From the NCBI GenBank assembly GCA_964500015.1, contig CAZCMN010000040.1, positions 1 to 7,062 of the forward strand: a stretch of 7,062 bases of DNA. Reading direction: 5' to 3'. Position 1 is the stretch's first letter, and each line of letters opens with the position of its first letter. Under the pieces are notes generated by a model. The model saw only the letters and a list, made by a program, of their open reading frames with translations, was not told the origin of the DNA and made no database searches. This document shows positions 1 to 4,222 of the stretch, piece after piece. The translations under genes and the position numbers were made by a program. The stretch is from JAPLYB01 sp964500015. Its GTDB lineage: Archaea; Nanobdellota; Nanobdellia; Pacearchaeales; UBA284.

Positions 1-512
1 TAAGAAAATCCGGTTTTCCTTGGCGTCCTTATGTGCTTAGATCATATTTTGATACTCAAATGATGATTGCAGAATCAAAAGGCCTGATAATAAGGGATTA
101 TAGGACATTCTTTATGGGGCATAAGGGGGATATTGAGCATGTTTACACTCTTAACAAAAAAAGACTTCCAGAAAACATAGTTGAAAGCCTCAGAGAATCT
201 TATAAAAAAGCACAGAAATACTTGCAGACAATGGAAACAGGAAAAGAAGAAGAAATAACAAAATCATTCAAAAAACAATTATTGCTTGTTGCTGGCTTCA
301 AAAATAGTGAAATTGATGATAATCAATTAGGTCTTGGAGATGAAGAATTTCAAAAGTTAGTAAGAGGAAAGCTTCTCAAAAGCATGGAGAACAATGGTGT
401 CAAGCAAAAAATAATACCCTCAGCACATATTGAAAATTATATAACACAAGGATGGGAATTTGTATCAAATCTGCCAGATGATAGGGCAGTTATCCGAGTG
501 CCTGAGCACTAA
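1..512 (+). CDS. int: Tyrosine-type site-specific integrase, C-terminal part (5' end outside window)
   Basis: This is the C-terminal catalytic part of an archaeal tyrosine recombinase, which cuts and rejoins DNA at attachment sites through a covalent 3'-phosphotyrosine. The frame is open from base 3 to the TAA at 510-512, and the GTG at 33 lies inside the protein, so it is not the real start. Visible catalytic residues are the second-box arginine in RPYVLRSYF (codon 39-41), the histidine of MGHKGD (codon 120-122) and the nucleophilic tyrosine of HVYTLNK (codon 144-146). The spacing fits the family. The tail GWEFVSNLPDDRAVIRVPE resembles the C-terminal extension I associate with archaeal integrases. 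The first catalytic arginine and the N-terminal core-binding domain lie beyond the left edge. Its 3' end overlaps the convergent 102-aa gene by 4 nt. It marks the region as an integrated element. No tRNA or att site is visible in the window. Confidence 0.88.
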   Translation, partial: RKSGFPWRPYVLRSYFDTQMMIAESKGLIIRDYRTFFMGHKGDIEHVYTLNKKRLPENIVESLRESYKKAQKYLQTMETGKEEEITKSFKKQLLLVAGFKNSEIDDNQLGLGDEEFQKLVRGKLLKSMENNGVKQKIIPSAHIENYITQGWEFVSNLPDDRAVIRVPEH

Positions 513-817
513 ACTCCTTTTTCTTTTTCTTTATACAAGAAAAACAATATAGGGATAGCATCTTTGGATTTTTTCATTTTTCTTAATTCTTTCTCAAAGT
601 CTTTTTGATTTTCATGAAAAATCATCTTGTAAGAAAATTTTGATTTTTTATCTTCCAATTGTGGAAATTTATCTAAAAATTTTCTTTTGAGCCTTATTAA
701 GTTCCATGCACCTTGATTAGTAGTATAAGAGACTATTCCCTTAACACAAATACTTGGAGTGACTGGCCTTAACACTTGTAACTCACTATCTTTAATATCT
801 TCTTTCACAAGAGTCAT
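509..817 (-). CDS. Hypothetical protein, 102 aa, convergent with integrase
   Basis: I do not recognise this protein. It is soluble-looking, with a short N-terminal part (VKEDIKDSELQVLRPVTPS) followed by a lysine- and phenylalanine-rich half (KRKFLDKFPQLEDKKSKF, then FEKELRKMKKSKD) that is probably helical. The ATG at 815-817 is supported by a strong ribosome binding site: the minus strand reads GGGGGTGA four bases before the start, complementary to the archaeal anti-SD UCACC. Its TAG stop overlaps the integrase TAA. A TATA-like element at 904-914 and the nested inverted repeats at 826-892 lie upstream. Position beside an integrase suggests a directionality factor or small regulator, but no HTH is evident, so this is only a contextual guess. 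That it is a real gene is fairly likely, given the RBS and promoter. Confidence 0.6.
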   Translation of the reverse strand: MTLVKEDIKDSELQVLRPVTPSICVKGIVSYTTNQGAWNLIRLKRKFLDKFPQLEDKKSKFSYKMIFHENQKDFEKELRKMKKSKDAIPILFFLYKEKEKGV

Positions 818-825
818 TCTCTCAC

Positions 826-892
826 CCCCTTGTTACATAGAAAATAAACAACAACCCCCCGCACAAAACAAGGGGTTGGCATGTTACATGCC
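826..892 (-). promoter_or_regulatory. Nested inverted repeats in the leader of the 102-aa gene; possible operator or RNA switch
   Basis: Three inverted repeats overlap here. GGCATG-TTA-CATGCC (878-892) is a perfect 6-bp palindrome with a 3-nt spacer, sitting where transcription from the TATA at 904-914 would start, as an operator would. CAACCCC (852-858) pairs with GGGGTTG (872-878). CCCCTTGT (826-833) pairs with ACAAGGGG (868-875). The last two are mutually exclusive, because both use the CCCC of the minus-strand transcript. In the second alternative the G-run of the ribosome binding site of the 102-aa gene would be paired. The octamer TGTTACAT occurs at 831-838 and again at 882-889. The repeats are seen directly; regulation is inferred. 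Confidence 0.5.
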
Positions 893-997
893 TCCAAGAT
901 AGATGTTTATAATGGGAATCTTAAAATTAACTAGTAATAGCTGGTATAGAATTGGATTTCTACTTTCATTCTTCAAATCTCTCTGAAGTTTGATCAT
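884..997 (-). CDS. Possible small protein, 37 aa, or remnant of a decayed gene
   Basis: An ATG at 995-997 opens a 37-codon frame ending in the TAA embedded in the palindrome at 878-892. The peptide (MIKLQRDLKNESRNPILYQ, then a hydrophobic stretch LLLVNFKIPIINIYLGGM) has an ordinary amino-acid mix. The frame stays open for 14 codons above the ATG, to a TAG near 1040, but without another standard start, which would also fit a 5'-truncated remnant. A strong BRE/TATA at 1063-1079 would start transcription about 45 nt upstream. There is no convincing Shine-Dalgarno sequence. I do not recognise the peptide. Confidence 0.25.
   Translation of the reverse strand: MIKLQRDLKNESRNPILYQLLLVNFKIPIINIYLGGM
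904..914 (-). promoter_or_regulatory. TATA-like element for the 102-aa gene
   Basis: The minus strand reads CATTATAAAC here. A start about 26 nt downstream would fall in the GGCATG palindrome near 882-886, giving a leader of roughly 65 nt that carries the ribosome binding site. The element lies inside the possible 37-aa ORF, so only one of the two readings may matter. Confidence 0.35.
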
Positions 998-1062
998 TTG
1001 TGTCCTATCAGACTCTTTATCGCCATCTAGGGTTTTTATCTACTTTAACATATATTTTCAAG

Positions 1063-1079
1063 TATATATAAAGCTTTCG
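1063..1079 (-). promoter_or_regulatory. Archaeal BRE/TATA promoter, minus strand
   Basis: The minus strand reads CGAAAGC followed by TTTATATATA, a textbook-looking BRE plus TATA box. Transcription would begin near 1040 and run leftward through the 37-aa ORF towards the 102-aa gene. The TATA core is nearly palindromic, so weak plus-strand use cannot be excluded. Confidence 0.5.
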
Positions 1080-1199
1080 GATAGTATCACTGGATAATGA
1101 CATTATTACAAAAAGTTTATAAAACTAGAGAATCTTTCTAAATCATATGCCCACTTTTTAAAAATTTGGGAAAAGTTGGATTCTGCATTAACTTAAAAA
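1080..1199. other. Intergenic stretch without a recognisable gene
   Basis: No frame here has coding character on either strand. The only visible element is a plus-strand TATA-like TTTATAAAA at 1116-1124, about 115 nt before the 173-aa gene, which could be a secondary promoter. Confidence 0.4.
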
Positions 1200-1213
1200 G
1201 ATCTATTTAAAAA
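1200..1213 (+). promoter_or_regulatory. Leaderless-type promoter of the 173-aa gene
   Basis: TATTTAAAAA at 1204-1213 is centred about 27 nt before the ATG at 1235, the archaeal TATA-to-start distance. The bases before that ATG are a T-rich run with no Shine-Dalgarno sequence, so the transcript probably starts at or next to the start codon. A GATC site (1200-1203) directly abuts the TATA box at the BRE position. Confidence 0.5.
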
Positions 1214-1234
1214 GTTCAGTTCTTTTACTTTTTT

Positions 1235-1756
1235 ATGAAGTTTGTAAGAGAAGGAAAAGAGCATATAGCCATAAAAGAGATTAAGTTAGCAGATGGAACT
1301 ATCATAGGGGTTTTTGAAGGCAACAGGGGGGCTAATCCAGATCACGACATTCTTATTAAATATCAAGAGCAAGGCAAGAGATTAAGGACTCCAAAACATA
1401 TTCATTGGGTTATTGACTTACTGATAAAAAAAGAACATAACCGAGAACTAACCTTAAAGTTTATGAAATATCTTAGGGAGATGTATGAGCAGGTTAATGC
1501 TTTTAATAGTAAAGAGGACAGAGCTAAATGTGTTTTACAAGAAACTACAAAAGAGAGATTAAAGCCATTTGAAGAATTAAATAAATATGGTGAGTACAAA
1601 GTAGAATTTATAGGACATCTTATTGAATTAATGATAAAAATGGAAAAGAATACTCTCCCAGAAAAGCCAGCACGAGTATTCAAAGAGTTAATGGATGCTA
1701 TGATTCAAGAAAAAGAAATTTTTGTAGTAGTTAGTAAAGCCACTCAGATTGGATAA
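1235..1756 (+). CDS. Hypothetical protein, 173 aa, 'GNRGANPD / RTPKHIHW' motifs
   Basis: I cannot name this family with confidence. The sequence reads as a conserved soluble protein: a short N-terminal beta region (IKLADGTIIGVFEGNRG, about residues 16-32), then the motif GNRGANPDHDILIKY (29-43), then GKRLRTPKHIHWVIDLLIKK (47-66), then a mostly helical remainder ending in EIFVVVSKATQIG. The dense histidines and arginines in RTPKHIHW and the Asp/His in NPDHD would suit a nucleic-acid-binding or catalytic site, but I see no standard nuclease signature such as PD-(D/E)XK or HNH. It is a single plus-strand gene, apparently with a leaderless start, and is convergent with the membrane-protein gene. 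Placed among methylase genes, it could be a partner or effector of them. That is inference from position only. Confidence 0.8.
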   Translation: MKFVREGKEHIAIKEIKLADGTIIGVFEGNRGANPDHDILIKYQEQGKRLRTPKHIHWVIDLLIKKEHNRELTLKFMKYLREMYEQVNAFNSKEDRAKCVLQETTKERLKPFEELNKYGEYKVEFIGHLIELMIKMEKNTLPEKPARVFKELMDAMIQEKEIFVVVSKATQIG

Positions 1757-1761
1757 TTAAA

Positions 1762-2007
1762 TTAAGATTTTTTTGATTTCTTTTTATTCAAGAAGTTATA
1801 AACACAAGCAACTAGAAGAATTGTAATAGAAAGAGTAGCAACAACCAAGATTATATTATTTACATAAAAGTTTAATAATATTTTTACTATCCAGGATATA
1901 AACCAAATTATTAAAATAGTAATCAAAGATATGCCCCCAATTACTAAAGATTTTCCTCTAAAATTTAGATTAATCCATCTTTTTTTTATTTTGTATTCTA
2001 ATCCCAT
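1762..2007 (-). CDS. Small two-helix membrane protein, 81 aa
   Basis: The protein has a basic N-terminus (KIKKRW, then FRGK), two hydrophobic helices at about residues 19-46 and 51-73, and a lysine-rich tail (NKKKSKKS). By the positive-inside rule both ends should lie in the cytoplasm with a short hairpin outside. There is no signal peptide cleavage site and no known domain. It begins 23 nt after the stop of the Dam-like methylase on the same strand, so it is probably the last gene of that operon. No Shine-Dalgarno sequence is visible before the ATG at 2005-2007. A run of T on its coding strand (TTTTTTT of Lys codon complements) is absent, so no terminator is called. The function is unknown. 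Candidates are a holin-like or effector membrane protein, or simply an orphan element protein. Confidence 0.65.
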   Translation of the reverse strand: MGLEYKIKKRWINLNFRGKSLVIGGISLITILIIWFISWIVKILLNFYVNNIILVVATLSITILLVACVYNFLNKKKSKKS

Positions 2008-2030
2008 TTTGCTTATAGATATATTTATTT

Positions 2031-2861
2031 TTAATAATTCGTGACAACAACTTCGTTTATTTTACCCCTACCTTTTCCATTGCAGTTTATCATTCTGTTT
2101 GCTTTAACAACCTTTATTTTATGTCCTTCATACAAGTTATTAATAAAGTTCGTGTCTGAATTTGAGAGCATAACTTTTGCACCTTTCTTTGCCAACGCCG
2201 AGAATAATTCTTTTAATTTTATTTGTTCTTTCTCAAGAAAATTGTCTTTTGTATAAGTTGTAAAACTTTCTTTCTTTAAAGGATAATAGGGCGGATCAAA
2301 GTAAACAAAGTCTCCACTCTTTACATGAGGGGCAATCTCATGAAATTGCTTAACTTCTATCTTTGCGTTTTGTAAAAAGTCAGAAATTTTTCTTAAATCG
2401 TTTTCAGGACAAATCAAAGGATTTGTATAACTGCCAATAGGAACATTAAACCCCCCTTTAGAATTTACTCTGTAAAGCCCATTAAAGCAAGTTCTATTCA
2501 GATAAATAAACCTGACTGCTCTTTGCAAAGGTGTTAAACCTTCTGTGCTCTTTGCTCTAATTTTATAGAAAGTGTCATTTTTGTTTTTGTGATGTTGTTC
2601 TTTGAGTTTCTTTAGTTCTTTAATTAAACTTTCAACATCATTTTTAATCACCTTATAAGTATTAATCAGTTCTTCATTAATGTCTGATAAAAAAACTTCT
2701 TTTGGTTTGAAATTTTTTATAATAAAAAAAGCCACCGCACCACCACCAACAAACGGGTCAAAATATCGGTCTATCTTCTCTGGAAAAAAAGGTTTAAACT
2801 GCTCTAATAGTTGCTTCTTGCCACCAGCCCATTTTACAAAACTCGGAGTTTCTTTCATCAT
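2031..2861 (-). CDS. dam: D12-class DNA N6-adenine methyltransferase, DpnM/Dam-like
   Basis: The enzyme transfers a methyl group from S-adenosylmethionine to N6 of adenine in duplex DNA. Numbered from the ATG at 2859-2861 (276 aa), the SAM-binding motif X is FVKWAGGKKQLL (8-19), motif I is FDPFVGGGAVAF (34-45) and the catalytic motif IV is DPPY (189-192). The block NGLYRVNSKGGFNVPIGSY (127-145) and the end GRGKINEVVVTNY closely resemble DpnM as I remember it, so GATC is the likely target. An upstream TTG at 2889-2891 is in frame but lies inside the zinc-ribbon gene. The ATG is preferred because it follows that gene's stop by 2 nt and has AGGA seven bases before it. A second ATG follows at once (2856-2858). 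No cognate restriction enzyme is seen, so it looks like an orphan or protective methylase. Confidence 0.93.
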   Translation of the reverse strand: MMKETPSFVKWAGGKKQLLEQFKPFFPEKIDRYFDPFVGGGAVAFFIIKNFKPKEVFLSDINEELINTYKVIKNDVESLIKELKKLKEQHHKNKNDTFYKIRAKSTEGLTPLQRAVRFIYLNRTCFNGLYRVNSKGGFNVPIGSYTNPLICPENDLRKISDFLQNAKIEVKQFHEIAPHVKSGDFVYFDPPYYPLKKESFTTYTKDNFLEKEQIKLKELFSALAKKGAKVMLSNSDTNFINNLYEGHKIKVVKANRMINCNGKGRGKINEVVVTNY

Positions 2862-2863
2862 TT

Positions 2864-3007
2864 TTACTTCCTTTTTCTTGGTTTGTTCCAATATGGGGAT
2901 TTACACTTTGGGCATACCATCGGTTCTTGATTTATATTATTAGGTATCCATTCATGTGTGCATCTTTCACATTTAAAGCCCTCTCTCTTTAAAACTATTT
3001 TTGCCAT
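2864..3007 (-). CDS. 47-aa zinc-ribbon protein (CxxC...CxxC)
   Basis: This short gene encodes a C4 zinc ribbon: CERC at residues 13-16 and CPKC at 32-35 with a 15-residue spacer, followed by a basic tail (NKPRKRK). The start MAKIVLKREGFKCERC and the segment PKCKSPYWNKPRKRK resemble small archaeal zinc-ribbon proteins thought to bind nucleic acids. A TATA box centred 25 nt before the ATG at 3005-3007 indicates a leaderless start. The stop (TAA, 2864-2866) is 2 nt before the ATG of the Dam-like methylase, so the two are almost certainly co-transcribed and probably translationally coupled. The ribosome binding site of the methylase lies in the last codons here. It may regulate or assist the methylase. 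The domain call is strong and the role is inferred. Confidence 0.85.
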   Translation of the reverse strand: MAKIVLKREGFKCERCTHEWIPNNINQEPMVCPKCKSPYWNKPRKRK

Positions 3008-3028
3008 AAAAAATATATACCTCTTTAG

Positions 3029-3043
3029 TATATAAATCTTTAG
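3029..3043 (-). promoter_or_regulatory. Promoter of the zinc-ribbon/methylase/membrane-protein operon
   Basis: The minus strand reads CTAAAGA then TTTATATA (TATA at 3029-3036), centred 25 nt before the ATG at 3007, giving a predicted start at or next to the ATG. A GAGGT at about 3019-3023 is too far from the ATG to be a good ribosome binding site, which favours leaderless initiation. Confidence 0.55.
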
Positions 3044-3077
3044 TATATTACTTTAGAACTCACACTTATTCAACACC

Positions 3078-3254
3078 TTAACTCTTTTTTGCTGTTGCTT
3101 CTTTTACTAGTCTTATTATTCTCTCCATCTCTTCTTTTGAAGCTTTCTTTTCCTCTTTTTTTGGTTCTGGTTTATTGTTCTCTTTCTCTCTTTGCTTATT
3201 TATAGCGTTCCATCCTTGAGCATTTGCTCTTTTACCTCTACCCATTACTGCCAT
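3078..3254 (-). CDS. Small charged protein, 58 aa, unknown
   Basis: A 58-codon frame runs from the ATG at 3252-3254 to the TAA at 3078-3080. The protein starts MAVMGRGKRANAQGWNAINK, continues through a Lys/Glu-rich linker (KPEPKKEEKK) and ends in a probable amphipathic helix (EEMERIIRLVKEATAKK). It has no cysteines and no membrane segment. The basic GRGKRANAQGWN start suggests nucleic-acid contact. I do not recognise the family. There is no Shine-Dalgarno sequence, but a TATA-like element at 3276-3287 sits 27 nt upstream, fitting a leaderless start at the first ATG; the ATG at 3243-3245 is an alternative. It lies between the two methylase genes on the same strand. Codon use and a full-length open frame make it a likely real gene. 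Confidence 0.6.
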   Translation of the reverse strand: MAVMGRGKRANAQGWNAINKQREKENNKPEPKKEEKKASKEEMERIIRLVKEATAKKS

Positions 3255-3275
3255 AAAGAAGTTAAGTTTGGGAGG

Positions 3276-3287
3276 TTTTTAAAAATT
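3276..3287 (-). promoter_or_regulatory. TATA-like element for the 58-aa gene
   Basis: The minus strand reads AATTTTTAAAAA, centred about 27 nt before the ATG at 3254. It is AT-rich enough to arise by chance, so support comes mainly from the spacing and from the missing Shine-Dalgarno sequence. Confidence 0.35.
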
Positions 3288-3365
3288 GTGGATAAACTTT
3301 TGCATCCAATTACCATCCATCAAAATTTTAACTCTTATTTAGACAGAAAGGGCTTTCAGGTAAGG

Positions 3366-3374
3366 ATATATAAA
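3366..3374 (-). promoter_or_regulatory. Strong TATA box just after the second methylase gene
   Basis: The minus strand reads CCTTTATATATCC 2 nt beyond the TAG of the methylase at 3377. It would start a transcript near 3343 with a leader of about 90 nt before the 58-aa gene. It may be an alternative promoter for that gene. A GATC site (3383-3386) lies 9 bp upstream of the box. Confidence 0.4.
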
Positions 3375-3376
3375 GG

Positions 3377-4222
3377 CTAGGCGATCAAGGGTTTTACAGA
3401 ATTAAGATTATCTGAAAAAATAATTAATTCGTTACCTAGCTTTGATTTTCCTGCACTATAAGTTAAGGAGTAATTTATTTTTTTCTTTCTTTTATATAAC
3501 TGTTTTATTAATTTCGCGTCATCATAAGTTATAACCCATTTTTGTTTTTTTGCCTTATTGATCTCATCCGCAATTTTTTTATGATCATCGTCTAAGTAAT
3601 AGTTTAAATAAAGCTCCCGGCCTTTCTTGTAATACGGGGGATCGAGATAAAATAATGTTTTACTGGGTAATTTATTTTTAAGCATTTTAATTAATTCTAC
3701 TGCATCCATATTGTATAATTCAATTTTATCTTTGTATAAAGAAATCTTTTTTATGCGTTTTATTAAACTTTGCTTGTTAAATCTTGCGTTAATTTTCCAT
3801 CTTCCTTTTTGACTTTTTCCCCCTATGACTCCGGCACTTAAAATTCCAGAGCGATTTGTCCTATTTAAGAAAAATGTTGAAAATCCTAAAGTTAAGAGAT
3901 CTTTATTCTCTTTCTCTTTTTGAATTTTCTTTTGCTCTTCCCAAACTTCGAGGGTGATAGGTGTTTTTTCAATTAGTCCACATAATTCTTTAGCATAATT
4001 TATTACAGAATACCAAAATGCAAAAATAGATCGGTCAATGTCGTTTATAACTATTTTAGAAGCATATCCTTCAATCAAAAGAGAGAGAGCTATTGAAGCT
4101 CCTCCGACATAAGGTTCAACATAAATGCCTTGCTTAAGAGAGTTTTCTTCAAAAAGTTGTTTAAAGTATTTTACTAACTTGCCTTTCCCCCCAGGATACC
4201 TTAGTGGTGAATAAAATGTCAT
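3377..4222 (-). CDS. D12-class DNA adenine methylase, partner of the ParB-domain gene
   Basis: This is a second SAM-dependent DNA N6-adenine methyltransferase of 281 aa. Motif X is LRYPGGKGKLVKYF (7-20), motif I is VEPYVGGASIAL (35-46) and the catalytic DPPYY is at 194-198. The block FFLNRTNRSGIL (117-128) and the GGKSQKGRWKINARFN segment are typical of a D12 branch distinct from Dam/DpnM, so its target is probably not the same as that of the methylase at 2031-2861; I cannot read the target from sequence. All catalytic motifs are intact. The ATG (4220-4222) overlaps the TGA of the ParB-domain gene as ATGA, with GAGG just before it, so translation is coupled. No restriction nuclease follows. 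Possible roles are modification within a defence or anti-restriction pair, or epigenetic control of the element. Confidence 0.9.
   Translation of the reverse strand: MTFYSPLRYPGGKGKLVKYFKQLFEENSLKQGIYVEPYVGGASIALSLLIEGYASKIVINDIDRSIFAFWYSVINYAKELCGLIEKTPITLEVWEEQKKIQKEKENKDLLTLGFSTFFLNRTNRSGILSAGVIGGKSQKGRWKINARFNKQSLIKRIKKISLYKDKIELYNMDAVELIKMLKNKLPSKTLFYLDPPYYKKGRELYLNYYLDDDHKKIADEINKAKKQKWVITYDDAKLIKQLYKRKKKINYSLTYSAGKSKLGNELIIFSDNLNSVKPLIA

Noticed and set aside
1402..1683. 93-aa minus-strand frame
   Set aside because: It is antisense to the 173-aa gene, has a composition typical of a shadow frame and has no promoter or ribosome binding site.
2862..2891. TTG start extending the Dam-like methylase by ten residues
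   Set aside because: It lies inside the zinc-ribbon gene in another frame. The ATG at 2861 has an AGGA seven bases upstream and places motif X at the usual distance from the N-terminus.
3192..3380. 62-aa plus-strand frame
   Set aside because: It is antisense to most of the 58-aa gene and crosses its promoter region; no conserved motif, and the minus-strand reading is better supported.
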